This document shows positions 32,768 to 41,277 of a DNA stretch of 64,000 nt, piece after piece; the first letter of the stretch is position 1, and every line of letters begins with the position of its first letter. The notes under the pieces were generated by a model. The model did not search any database. It was not told the origin of the DNA and worked only from the letters and a program-made list of their open reading frames with translations. A program made the translations under genes and the position numbers. The stretch comes from JBBITI01 sp963735055 (GTDB lineage: Bacteria > Chloroflexota > Dehalococcoidia > Dehalococcoidales > UBA2162): contig CAVTJN010000021.1 in the NCBI GenBank assembly GCA_963735055.1, positions 62,001 to 126,000 on the forward strand, in the 5' to 3' direction.

Positions 32768-34089
32768 CGCGTCATTCTCGATTCGCGCCCTTCTTCGTGC
32801 TTGCCCAGTTCCATTATCGGAAACCACCTCAGGAACGCCATGAAGAACAGGACTGCCAGGGCCAATATCCCAGCGATTATGGACCACTCAACCCAGCTCG
32901 GAGAGTACGTCCCGTTAGGGAAGGGCAACAACGGCCGCAACAAGGACGGCACTACGATGAGGAACCGCTTCACCCAGAACGCGGCCACGATGGTGCCGGC
33001 GGCGACGATCGTCCGGGTCAGGCTGAACCATTGGGGACGCAGCGCCTGGACGACCAGGGTAACACCCGGTCCCACAAACCCGAGAATCAACATCGGCCAG
33101 AAGACCGGGGCGAATTCTCCGTGAAACAGCAGATCCGAAACCAGCAGTTCACCGACAGGCGGAGCAAAACGCATCGTCAATTGTTCGGCGAATATCATGT
33201 AGACGTAGAAGAGGGTCACAATCCCGAGGAAAGTACCCAGACCTTTGAATATCTTCGGCTCCAGGTAGCTCTGCCACCGGTATGACGTGCGTAGCAGGCC
33301 GGCGGCCACAATCACCGCGGCGATGGCCGAAGAGATGGCGGCCGTCAAGAAATACGGACCGGCCATGGCACTGAACCATCCCGGCCGGGAGGAAAGCAGA
33401 CCGAAGATCCACGGAACCACGCCGCCGCTCAACATGACAATGAGGAAGCAAATGGCGATGGATAGCCACCAGGCCATCCGTTCTACCTTGGCGTCCTCAT
33501 CTCCCCGGTACCCGACCGACAGGATCCGGTACACCACAGCCATCCGTGGAAAACGGACGGCCAGTCCGGCCAGGTCCTTGCGCATTGTAAGCCACAGGTA
33601 CGAGAGTGAGAGCGTGAAATAGATGATGATAACGGTCACGTCCCAGCTCAGCGGCGAGGTCCCGATGCGGCTCGGCCAGAAGAGGATAATGTTGAATATG
33701 CGGTCGGGCCGGCCCATGTCGATCATGATGCTGAGACCGGCCATCATGATACTGATGACTGTGAGCACCTCGCCAATGCGGGCGACCGGGGCGAACGTCT
33801 TCAACTTGAATAGCCGGATCGCGGCGGCCACGGCGATCCCGCCGTGCGCAATGCCGACAAAGAACACGAACTGCGCGATGTAGACACCCCATGCAGCGCC
33901 CACGGGGGTTCGCATCGACGTGACGCCGAGACCCTGGGTCAACTGCATGAACCAGGCATACAGGAACCAGCCCACCATCAGCAGAAGCAGACAGGCGAGC
34001 AGGTAGAACGCACGTCCGCTGCGCAGCATTGGCCGCAGCAGGTCTTCATTCTCTCTGGGCAGGCCGAAATGTCTGGCTAAGGTAGCCAT
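32764..34089 (-). CDS. NrfD-family quinone-interacting membrane subunit (module 1)
   Basis: 441 residues with about ten membrane helices, longer than the module 2 paralogue. Typical blocks are AHGGIAVAAAIRLFKLKTFAP (near residue 80), MAGLSIMIDMGRPDRIFNII and the following FWPSRIGTSPLSWD, which place it with the NrfD/HmcC/ActC-like group. It overlaps the ferredoxin gene by 13 nt at its start and the small membrane gene by 4 nt at its end. It is expected to oxidise or reduce quinone within the membrane. The acidic and basic residues for proton paths cannot be judged from sequence alone. Confidence 0.9.
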   Translation of the reverse strand: MATLARHFGLPRENEDLLRPMLRSGRAFYLLACLLLLMVGWFLYAWFMQLTQGLGVTSMRTPVGAAWGVYIAQFVFFVGIAHGGIAVAAAIRLFKLKTFAPVARIGEVLTVISIMMAGLSIMIDMGRPDRIFNIILFWPSRIGTSPLSWDVTVIIIYFTLSLSYLWLTMRKDLAGLAVRFPRMAVVYRILSVGYRGDEDAKVERMAWWLSIAICFLIVMLSGGVVPWIFGLLSSRPGWFSAMAGPYFLTAAISSAIAAVIVAAGLLRTSYRWQSYLEPKIFKGLGTFLGIVTLFYVYMIFAEQLTMRFAPPVGELLVSDLLFHGEFAPVFWPMLILGFVGPGVTLVVQALRPQWFSLTRTIVAAGTIVAAFWVKRFLIVVPSLLRPLLPFPNGTYSPSWVEWSIIAGILALAVLFFMAFLRWFPIMELGKHEEGRESRMTR

Positions 34090-34934
34090 TTCTTGCCCCT
34101 GTTGATATACCTCAAGCTGGGTCTGGTGTTCATCTCTTCGAGCAAACGGTAACTCATGTTCTGTTTCAACAACTTTGAGATTTCACTCTCGGGATCGTTT
34201 AGGTCGCCAAAGTGCCGGGCCTGCACCGGGCACACCTCGACGCACCGGGGCAGTTTGCCCCGCCGGGTACGATGCACACACAGCGTGCATTTCTCGACCA
34301 CCCCGAGCGGCCTCAGCGGGACCAGATCATTGGTCTTCTCGGACGCCGGCGACGGCTTGTACCAGTTGAAGCGGCGAGCGCTGTAGGGACACGCCACCAC
34401 GCAGAGCCGGCAGCCGATACACTTCACGTAGTCCATAAGAACCAGGCCATCGTCAGCTTTGTACGTAGCCCCCGTCGGACATACTTTCACACACGGCGCG
34501 TTATCACAGTGGTTACACTGGACTGGCATGTACCAATGGTCTTCCCGGGGGGATTGGGTGTATGAAGTCGTCGTTCCCTTCTTGAGATCCTCCATCGAGG
34601 GATGGCCGGTCAAGTCCACCTCCGACTTCATTTCGAACACTTCGATCCAGAGAGGGGAGATGGAGTCAGGGATGTTGTTCTCTTCCTTGCATCCGTACAT
34701 ACAGCGCCGGCAGCCAATACACGCCCCGACGTCTATCGCGAAACCGAACTTATGGGCAGGATCTGCTGTCGTACCTGCGCCATCAATGACACGCGGCCGG
34801 GGCGCCGTGTCCTGGGTACCACCCCCGGCACGCCCTGCCAGGACCGACGGAGTCCTGAGGACTTGACTCAGCGCCGCAATGCCGGCAATCCCGGCCGAAT
34901 AGACAAGGAAGTCTCGCCGCCCAATCCGTTTCAC
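34077..34934 (-). CDS. Tat-exported four-cluster ferredoxin (module 1)
   Basis: 285 residues. Tat motif GRRDFLVYSAG at the N-terminus, then a spacer rich in Gly and Pro. Four [4Fe-4S] motifs follow: CIGCRRCMYGC, CNHCDNAPCVKVC, CIGCRLCVVAC and CTLCVHRTRRGKLPRCVEVC. The layout is that of NrfC/DsrO/PsrB electron-transfer subunits. GTG start follows GAGGACGG and overlaps the cytochrome stop by 4 nt. It pairs with the NrfD subunit encoded next. The module 2 ferredoxin is a paralogue of the same architecture. Confidence 0.92.
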   Translation of the reverse strand: MKRIGRRDFLVYSAGIAGIAALSQVLRTPSVLAGRAGGGTQDTAPRPRVIDGAGTTADPAHKFGFAIDVGACIGCRRCMYGCKEENNIPDSISPLWIEVFEMKSEVDLTGHPSMEDLKKGTTTSYTQSPREDHWYMPVQCNHCDNAPCVKVCPTGATYKADDGLVLMDYVKCIGCRLCVVACPYSARRFNWYKPSPASEKTNDLVPLRPLGVVEKCTLCVHRTRRGKLPRCVEVCPVQARHFGDLNDPESEISKLLKQNMSYRLLEEMNTRPSLRYINRGKKWLP

Positions 34935-35515
34935 GACCGTCCTCTTTCCGACAATGTATAGACGAGCCCACCACCAACCGCGACGATCGATATGCCCACC
35001 ATGAGAAGCAGGTCCCGGGGAGGGGTGGGGGGCGGGGGCACAGCCTCAGGGTGAGGTTTGGTGAAGTCAAACGCAATTCGCGGCTCGTGGGGATTGTGGC
35101 AGGCGGCGCAGGTCGTCCCGCCATCGGCGACGCCACTTGGTCTGCCGCCGACAGATGCGGGGAATCCGTGGGTCCCCGAAGCCCAGGCATCGTAGCGGGA
35201 CTGATGACACTGCGCGCAGAGAAGCGGCGAAGCGGACAGCGGCAGAGAAACACCGCCTGCAAGCCGCAGCAGTGTCATATCCGTGCTTGAGTGACAGGTC
35301 CGACAGGCCTGGTTGCCGTCTCCCAATTTCGAATGCGCTTCCAGACGGACACTGTGGCAGGCGACGCAGTCTAGTTCGGTCGGACCGTCGGCCGGAGCAG
35401 CCGTGGCCGCTCCAGTCATCATGACCCCCGCGGTGATAGCCGCCAGGACCGCCACAACCCCCAACCAGACGACCGGGTTCCAACCACGTCCGGCAACGAC
35501 CGGAGAAGCGCCCAC
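34931..35515 (-). CDS. tetrahaem c-type cytochrome with C-terminal anchor (module 1)
   Basis: 194 residues. A hydrophobic N-terminal helix (about residues 14-38) is followed by four CXXCH motifs (CVACH, CRTCH, CAQCH, CAACH) and a second membrane helix near the C-terminus (about residues 168-186). The protein is thus probably anchored at both ends, with the haem domain outside. It is first in the twin-module operon. The start codon is uncertain: GTG at 35515 lacks a clear ribosome binding site. Compared with the module 2 cytochrome it has half the haems and no evident repeat. Confidence 0.85.
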   Translation of the reverse strand: MGASPVVAGRGWNPVVWLGVVAVLAAITAGVMMTGAATAAPADGPTELDCVACHSVRLEAHSKLGDGNQACRTCHSSTDMTLLRLAGGVSLPLSASPLLCAQCHQSRYDAWASGTHGFPASVGGRPSGVADGGTTCAACHNPHEPRIAFDFTKPHPEAVPPPPTPPRDLLLMVGISIVAVGGGLVYTLSERGRS

Positions 35516-35627
35516 GCCATCAGTGGAACGCCTCGGGGTCAGGCTCCGCCTTAGTCTCGTTATTCGACAATGCCAACTTTGATCCGCCTTCTACCGGCTG
35601 GCGAAAAACATCGGCCAGAAACAGTCT

Positions 35628-36389
35628 CTACTTGGCTCCGCCGCCAAGCACCTTGGGAAGAGCACTGAGGAGATCAACGGTCAAAGGAATAATGGTGCTG
35701 TTCCGTTCGCCGGCCATTTCGACCAGACTCTGCAGGTATCTCAACTGCAGGGCGGCCGGTTGGGTCTGAATTATCCTTGCAGCCTCAGCGAGGGTATCGG
35801 CAGCCAGGCGCTCACCTTCGGCATGGATAACCTTAGCTCGCTTCTCACGTTCGGCCTCGGCCTGCCGCGCCATCGCCCGTTGCATCGGTTCCGGCAGCAA
35901 CACGTCCTTGATTTCAACGAGAGTTGCCCTGACACCCCACGGCGTTTCACTCTGCTCGTCAATGATTTCCCGCAAACGCAGGTTTATCTGGTCTCGATGG
36001 GCCAGCAGTTCGTCCATTTCGGACTGGCCAAGCACGCTCCGCAACGTGGTTAGCGCCAGCTGAATGATCGCCTGCTTGTATTCCTCGACATTGATGACCG
36101 CCTTTACCGGATCAATGACCATGAAGTAGACCACGGCATCAACGCGGACAGTCACGTTGTCGCGGGTGATAACCTCCTGTGGTTCAAGGACCATTGTGGT
36201 GATTCGAAGGCTGACCTTGGTCATCCGGTCAACGAACGGCACGATGAAGTTCAGACCCGGTTGTCGCAGGCCGGACAGTTTTCCAAAGCGCAGCACCACA
36301 CCACGCTCATATTGCTTGACAATCCGGACCGAGGTACCAAGTACCACCAGGACCACGACTACGATCAGAAAGATAACCCATGGACTCAT
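35628..36389 (-). CDS. slipin / SPFH (band 7) membrane protein
   Basis: 253 residues. One N-terminal membrane helix (about residues 3-22), then the SPFH domain: VRIVKQYERGVVLRFGKLSG, LNFIVPFVDRMTKVSLR, VTVRVDAVVYFMVIDPVKAV. A coiled-coil segment with RQAEAEREKRAKVIHAEGE follows. The end ALPKVLGG is typical of slipins. Slipins form membrane-scaffold oligomers; the usual NfeD partner is absent here. ATG follows AAAAGGAGGAAG. It sits between the two-component system and the cytochrome/NrfD operon, directly downstream of phased repeats likely bound by the adjacent regulator. Confidence 0.93.
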   Translation of the reverse strand: MSPWVIFLIVVVVLVVLGTSVRIVKQYERGVVLRFGKLSGLRQPGLNFIVPFVDRMTKVSLRITTMVLEPQEVITRDNVTVRVDAVVYFMVIDPVKAVINVEEYKQAIIQLALTTLRSVLGQSEMDELLAHRDQINLRLREIIDEQSETPWGVRATLVEIKDVLLPEPMQRAMARQAEAEREKRAKVIHAEGERLAADTLAEAARIIQTQPAALQLRYLQSLVEMAGERNSTIIPLTVDLLSALPKVLGGGAK

Positions 36390-36431
36390 ACGCGCTTCCT
36401 CCTTTTGCGGGGTCTCGATCCATTCAGAGTG

Positions 36432-36498
36432 ATATTACAGGAGGAGGCGTGAAAATGGTGTGAAAACGAATGATAGAAACGTGAAAAAGCTGTGAAAA
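36432..36498 (-). promoter_or_regulatory. promoter with four phased TTTTCAC repeats (putative OmpR/PhoB-type site)
   Basis: On the minus strand, TTTTCAC occurs four times (36492-36498, 36481-36487, 36460-36466, 36449-36455). Members of each pair are 11 bp apart and the two pairs are 32 bp apart. TAATAT (36432-36437) is a good -10 just downstream, so the proximal repeats overlap the -35 position. OmpR/PhoB-family regulators bind tandem direct repeats with 11-bp period, and the adjacent upstream gene encodes one. Target: the slipin gene and possibly the operon below. Confidence 0.7.
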
Positions 36499-36508
36499 CG
36501 GACTCGTC

Positions 36509-37216
36509 TTAGTCAGAATTCGAAGCCGCTACGAACAGGTAGCCGATGCCGGGTTTGGAAATGATGTACCTGGGCTGATGCGGGTCCGGTTCGATCTTTT
36601 GCCGAAGGTGCCGGATATAGGCCCGGAGGTACTCGGATTCATCTTGATACTCGACACCCCAGACACGCGTCAATAGTTCACGATGCAGCATGATGCGTCC
36701 GGCGTTGGTCACCAATTCGGACAGGAGCTTGTATTCGGTCAGGGTCAGCGGAACCTCGCGGCCGGCCACGGTCACCCGGCGGCGCAGCAGATCCACTGAT
36801 ACATCACCCTGGGTGAAAATCCGGGGGGCGTTGGCCTCGGCCGGCGATCCTGCCCGCCGCAGCACGGCCTCAATGCGCGCCAGCAACTCCTGAACGTTGA
36901 AGGGCTTGGTCACATAGTCGTCGGCCCCCAGTTTCAGGCCTCTTACCTTGTCAGCATCTTCCACCTTCGCCGTCAGCATTATGATCGGTACCGTAGAGAC
37001 CTCCCTGACCCTCCGGCAGAGCTCATAACCATCGATGCCGGGAAGCATGACATCAAGGACCAACAAGTCCGGTATCTCCTGATCAAGAATGCTGAGCGCC
37101 AACGGAGCATCGGCTGCGGAGAGCACCCTGTAGTCCGATGACTCCAGATTGGCCCTCACCAGCCGTACCAGCTGGGGATCGTCATCAACGAGCAGAACGG
37201 TGAGTTTCCTTGCCAC
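36509..37216 (-). CDS. OmpR/PhoB-family response regulator
   Basis: 235 residues. The receiver domain (about residues 5-118) has VLLVDDDPQL, the phospho-acceptor Asp in LLVLDVMLPG, and the conserved Thr and Lys in MLTAKVED and DDYVTKPFN. The C-terminal winged helix (about residues 135-228) has LTLTEYKLLSELV, RELLTRVWG and IRHLRQKIEPDP. GTG at 37216 was chosen because AGGAAGG lies just upstream, 10 nt after the kinase stop; longer in-frame starts would overlap the kinase. Its likely site is the phased repeat set immediately downstream. Confidence 0.94.
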   Translation of the reverse strand: MARKLTVLLVDDDPQLVRLVRANLESSDYRVLSAADAPLALSILDQEIPDLLVLDVMLPGIDGYELCRRVREVSTVPIIMLTAKVEDADKVRGLKLGADDYVTKPFNVQELLARIEAVLRRAGSPAEANAPRIFTQGDVSVDLLRRRVTVAGREVPLTLTEYKLLSELVTNAGRIMLHRELLTRVWGVEYQDESEYLRAYIRHLRQKIEPDPHQPRYIISKPGIGYLFVAASNSD

Positions 37217-37226
37217 GTTTGCCTTC

Positions 37227-39566
37227 CTAGTACAACCTGTTGTCGTCAATCTCGACGGGCAGGCTGAAGAAGAATCGGCTTCCCTGCCCGGGGGCGCTTT
37301 CCGCCCATACCCGGCCGCCGTGAGCTTCGACATGTCCCTTGGTTATGGAGAGACCGAGACCACTGCCCGGCGTGCTGTGCACCGCGGGGCTCTCGCCCCG
37401 GTAGAAACGTTCGAACACTCTTCCCAGGTCGGCCGCCGGGATCCCCATCCCCTGGTCACTTACGCAGACCGTGATCCGGTCGCCAACCGCCTCGCCACCG
37501 ACCGTGATGTCGCTGCCTTCGGGAGAGTACTTCACCGCATTCTGGAGGAGGTTGCGCAGCACCTGTTCGATGCACCGGACGTCTGCCTCCACCACCGGAA
37601 AAGAAGACGCGAATTCGAGTCTAAAGTGATGCCGCTTGGTCTTCATTTCCATGTCCTGCATGAGCCTGCGGGCAAGCTGAGGAATGAGCACCGGTTCCTT
37701 CTCCAATCTCAAAGCGCCGGCCTCAAGCTTGGCCGATTGAAGCAGCTTGTCGATCAGATCCCTGAGAACGTCGGTCTTCTCATCGATGACCTGGAGGAAC
37801 TCGCGTTTTTCAGCTTCGGTCCAGGTGACTTCCTGCCGCAGAAGCGAAGTCGAGTAGCCTTTGATCAGCGTGAGCGGACTCCTCAACTCATGCGAGACCG
37901 AGGAGATGAACTGAGACCTGAGACGGTCGGCTTCGTAGATCGCCCTCGCATCCTCTGCTTCTTTCGTCAGCTGCGCCCTCTCGATCGCGATGGCCGTATA
38001 GTCGGCGATTCCCTGCAGGAGTTTCCGGTCGGACTCGGTAAACGCCCCACGATCTGACAAATTCACCATGATGATATAACCGATATTCCGCCCTTGATGA
38101 GACACCTCGGCCAATATGTGACTCTTCACCGTTGAGCCCGGACTGTCCAGGATGAGAGATTCCGGCGGCTGCGGCCGGCGTCCGTTGCCGCCACCCACGA
38201 TCTCGCCAATTCGCACCTGAAGGCCGGAGGTCGTGGCCATAATCTCCGCTAGCGGTACGGTCCTATCCGGTTTACCCGCGGAGTACACCGTCATCTCGGG
38301 GTCGTTTCCCTTTTGGAGGAGCAGTACCCCCCCGTCAGCCCCGGGTACTACCTCCACCGCTCTTTCCAAAACGGCTTTCAACAGCGACGGCAGGTCCGAG
38401 GTCGAGGTGAGTATCTCGGAGACGGAGAGGAGCGACGAGAGCTCCCTTGTCTTCTGCTCCAACTCGCCGTACGACGAATCCAGCTTGAGTCTCATATCAT
38501 CGAGAGTGGCGGCAAGCACGCCGACCTCGTCATGTCCAAGGCGGGCCACCGGACTCTTGAGATCGCCCTCGGCAATTCCCCGCGAAGCCGCAGTCAGAGT
38601 GGTAATACGACTCCCCACATCGCGAGTGGTAACCACCACAAAAACCAGGGCCACCGTTACCAGCAACAGACCCGAAAGAATCAGGCTTTGACGCAGCCCC
38701 GATGCCGGCGCCAGCGCCTCCGTTTCGGATTGCCGGATCACGACGCCCCAACTGGCGCTTGTGAGCGGGACAAAAGCCAGCACGTCTTCTCGCGCTATTC
38801 GCTGCTCGCTCTGGTGGCACGTATGACATACCCCTCGGGCCGGCTCTCCGGCCGCGATCAAGGCGGCGAAGCGCCCGCTGTGATCGCTCTTCTCAAAGAA
38901 AGATAACTCCGGCCCCGGCTCGGTACGGGTAACCACCAACCCGTTCTGGTCTACGATCTCCACGTATCCCGTCTTCCCGATGCGGACGGGCCGGACGAAG
39001 CCGCTTATGCCCGACTTCGTAACGTCAATGGCCACTACCAGGACTCTCTTTTCGGAGCGATCAGTCGCGGATGCTGACAGCAGGATAATAGGCACGTTGG
39101 TGACCGGGGCCGAGACCAGGCCTGACACGGTCGAGTCTCCGCCGTCCATAGCCGCTCTCACGCTGGGATAGTGGGACAGATCTTCCCCTTCGGCCGAAGT
39201 AGCTTCGGGGTCCGTCCATATGAGCCTGCCTTCTCCATCGTAAACGTACAGGCCATAGGTATCGACCAACGATCGCGCATAGGTCGCCTGAAGACTCCGG
39301 ACCGGCGATCCGAAATTGTCTGGCGTCCCAGCGCTGCTCACCACCCGAACCGTATCTTGAAGATCCACCAGCGCCCTGGACAGGGCTTCATCGACATAGC
39401 CGGCCACCAGACGGGCCGTGGTCAACCTCTCCTCGAGCATGGTGTCGGTTGCCTGGTTCACCGCCTTCATGCCGAGGGCACTGAAAAGTCCAACGCAGAT
39501 GAGAAGACCCAGGGCAGTGAGCAGTGTGATCTTTTTCCCGAGGGTGAGGTCATTCAGGAAAGCCAA
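37227..39566 (-). CDS. membrane sensor histidine kinase with c-type haem motif in its sensor domain
   Basis: 779 residues. TM1 is about residues 15-37 and TM2 about 295-314, enclosing a large extracytoplasmic Cache-like domain. Within it, CHTCH at residues 247-251 is a CXXCH haem c attachment motif. After TM2 come HAMP (about 315-370), a GAF-like domain (about 385-540), HisKA with SVSHELRSPLTLIKGY, and HATPase_c with LRNLLQNAVKYSPEG, DQGMGIP and GSGLGLS. All kinase motifs are intact. TTG start. It is cotranscribed with the response regulator 10 nt downstream. Haem attachment needs export and maturation, which the topology allows; redox or gas sensing is inference. Confidence 0.93.
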   Translation of the reverse strand: MAFLNDLTLGKKITLLTALGLLICVGLFSALGMKAVNQATDTMLEERLTTARLVAGYVDEALSRALVDLQDTVRVVSSAGTPDNFGSPVRSLQATYARSLVDTYGLYVYDGEGRLIWTDPEATSAEGEDLSHYPSVRAAMDGGDSTVSGLVSAPVTNVPIILLSASATDRSEKRVLVVAIDVTKSGISGFVRPVRIGKTGYVEIVDQNGLVVTRTEPGPELSFFEKSDHSGRFAALIAAGEPARGVCHTCHQSEQRIAREDVLAFVPLTSASWGVVIRQSETEALAPASGLRQSLILSGLLLVTVALVFVVVTTRDVGSRITTLTAASRGIAEGDLKSPVARLGHDEVGVLAATLDDMRLKLDSSYGELEQKTRELSSLLSVSEILTSTSDLPSLLKAVLERAVEVVPGADGGVLLLQKGNDPEMTVYSAGKPDRTVPLAEIMATTSGLQVRIGEIVGGGNGRRPQPPESLILDSPGSTVKSHILAEVSHQGRNIGYIIMVNLSDRGAFTESDRKLLQGIADYTAIAIERAQLTKEAEDARAIYEADRLRSQFISSVSHELRSPLTLIKGYSTSLLRQEVTWTEAEKREFLQVIDEKTDVLRDLIDKLLQSAKLEAGALRLEKEPVLIPQLARRLMQDMEMKTKRHHFRLEFASSFPVVEADVRCIEQVLRNLLQNAVKYSPEGSDITVGGEAVGDRITVCVSDQGMGIPAADLGRVFERFYRGESPAVHSTPGSGLGLSITKGHVEAHGGRVWAESAPGQGSRFFFSLPVEIDDNRLY

Positions 39567-39629
39567 TGCTTGCGTCCCCTTATGCCGTCGATGCCAGAGT
39601 ATTCATGGCAAATCGCATGACATAAGTCA

Positions 39630-39659
39630 AGTATACATGTCACCTCACGCTCGTTTCAA
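39630..39659 (-). promoter_or_regulatory. sigma-70-like promoter of the two-component operon
   Basis: Minus strand: TTGAAA (39654-39659), 18-nt spacer, TATACT (39630-39635), about 60 nt before the kinase start. Confidence 0.6.
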
Positions 39660-39682
39660 GGCAAACCAATGAGGGAGCGGCA

Positions 39683-40720
39683 TTAGCTTCGACGACCAAG
39701 GACAAGCCGAACCCGGGACAAGGCCGCGTCGACATCAGCGGAGCCGATCATACGGTGGGTGACTGCCCTGAAGCGTTGTCCACCCCGGTGACTCAGGCGA
39801 ACACCTGCAGCTTCCATTTGACTAAGAAATGCCGTGCCCGGAATCCGGGGATCGACCTCGAACATCACGATGTTCGTCGGCGCCGGTCCCAGTCCGGAAA
39901 TGCCGGGGATTTCGGCAAGCCCGCGGGCGAGGCGACCGGCGTTGAGATGATCCTCAGCCAGGCGGTCGATCTGCGTGTTCAGCGCCACGATCCCCGCGGC
40001 AGCCAGGACGCCGGCCTGCCGCATGCCTCCACCCAGCATCTTCCGCCATTTTCGAGCGCTGTCGACGAAGGTCCGGTCGCCGCATAGCATCGAGCCGACT
40101 GGAGCGCTCAATCCCTTGGACAAGCAGAAAGAGATGGAATCGACTCCCTCTGCCATCTCGTCGGGTCTGACACCGAGAGCCACCGACGCGTTGAATATCC
40201 GTGCCCCATCCACGTGCACGCGGACCCCGTGCCCATGAGCAAGCCGGACCGCCTCCGCCGTGTACTCGGCCTGCAGCACCGCTCCCCCGCACCGGTTGTG
40301 CGTATTCTCGAGGCACAGCAGGGTGGTGGGAGGGTAGTGGATATTGCGGGTACGGATCGCTTCCTCGACCGCTGACAGGTCCATGGTGCCGTCGGGGTCA
40401 TTTCGGACCGTGTGCAGCGTCACACCACCCAGAGCGGACGCCCCTCCCACTTCGTACCAGAACATGTGAGCTTCGCTGCCGACTATGATTTCGTCGCCGC
40501 GTCGCGTTTGGGCCAGCACCGAAAGCACGTTGCTCATCGTGCCGCTGGCAGTAAACAGCGCCGCTTCTTTGTTCATCACTCGAGCCGCCATCTGCTCGAG
40601 CTCATTCACCGTCGGGTCTTCGCCGTATACATCGTCGCCGACAACGGCCTCAAACATGGCACGGCGCATTTCGTTGGTAGGCTGCGTGACTGTGTCGCTG
40701 CGCAAGTCGATGATATCCAA
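39683..40720 (-). CDS. low-specificity L-threonine aldolase
   Basis: 345 residues, PLP enzyme that splits threonine or allo-threonine to glycine and acetaldehyde. The N-terminus IIDLRSDTVTQPTNEMRRAM is the family signature. VGDDVYGEDPTVNELE, CLENTHNRCGG and the PLP-binding Lys in SFCLSKGLSAPVGSML (about residue 195) are present. TTG at 40720 was chosen because GGGAG lies about 7 nt upstream and yields the usual N-terminus; ATG at 40741 is an alternative without a ribosome binding site. It follows the cupin gene and may share its transcript. Confidence 0.92.
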   Translation of the reverse strand: MDIIDLRSDTVTQPTNEMRRAMFEAVVGDDVYGEDPTVNELEQMAARVMNKEAALFTASGTMSNVLSVLAQTRRGDEIIVGSEAHMFWYEVGGASALGGVTLHTVRNDPDGTMDLSAVEEAIRTRNIHYPPTTLLCLENTHNRCGGAVLQAEYTAEAVRLAHGHGVRVHVDGARIFNASVALGVRPDEMAEGVDSISFCLSKGLSAPVGSMLCGDRTFVDSARKWRKMLGGGMRQAGVLAAAGIVALNTQIDRLAEDHLNAGRLARGLAEIPGISGLGPAPTNIVMFEVDPRIPGTAFLSQMEAAGVRLSHRGGQRFRAVTHRMIGSADVDAALSRVRLVLGRRS

Positions 40721-40767
40721 CTTCTTTCTCCCGCCTCTCATTGCCGCCGCGGTCACCGGGCAGCCGG

Positions 40768-41163
40768 CTACCTTTTGCCCGTCAGCGAGACGGCCATGCA
40801 CAGGTAAGGCCGGTCGATCCGACGGGTCACTATCGGGCAATGCGGAAGCCCTCTCGGAATCACGACGGCCGTTGGCTTGTCGAACACGTGCTTCTCCTGC
40901 TCTTCCCCAATGGCAAACTCAACCTCAGCGCCCAGATCGCTGAAATTACGCGGGTCCGAGCCGATGAAGAATATGGCCTCATCATAGTCGTGGACGTGTG
41001 GCTTGGTGGACATACCGGTAATCCCGGTTTGAAAAGCATAGGCATAGATGATCGAGCAGTCAAACCCCTGCAACTGTTCACCGCCCACGTGCATCAACTC
41101 CGTGTTTCCCCGCTTTGAGATTGGGAGTGTTACCAGACAATTGCCGTATTTCGACTCTGACAC
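40768..41163 (-). CDS. small cupin-fold protein
   Basis: 131 residues. The metal-site motif of a single cupin domain is visible as PHVHDYDEAIFFIG (His-x-His with Glu 5 residues on), and the second motif as PRGLPHCPI. The size and the phrase HVHDYDEAIFFIGSDP recall uncharacterised cupin-like proteins often found beside FAD or amino-acid enzymes. GTG follows GGAGGACGGC. Between GlcD-type oxidase and threonine aldolase, all on the minus strand. No function is assigned. Confidence 0.8.
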   Translation of the reverse strand: MSESKYGNCLVTLPISKRGNTELMHVGGEQLQGFDCSIIYAYAFQTGITGMSTKPHVHDYDEAIFFIGSDPRNFSDLGAEVEFAIGEEQEKHVFDKPTAVVIPRGLPHCPIVTRRIDRPYLCMAVSLTGKR

Positions 41164-41277
41164 TGCCGTCCTCCTTCAAGTAATCCTCCATCTTCGGTGA
41201 AAACGCGATCGGTAGCCGGCTCGGCCGAGTACCCACACCACCGATCCGGATGCGGGCGGAGGCGCCGCGCGCCATCA

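Noticed and set aside
37149..38057. 302-codon plus-strand open frame opposite the kinase C-terminus
   Set aside because: Antisense to HATPase and HisKA motifs that are clear on the minus strand.
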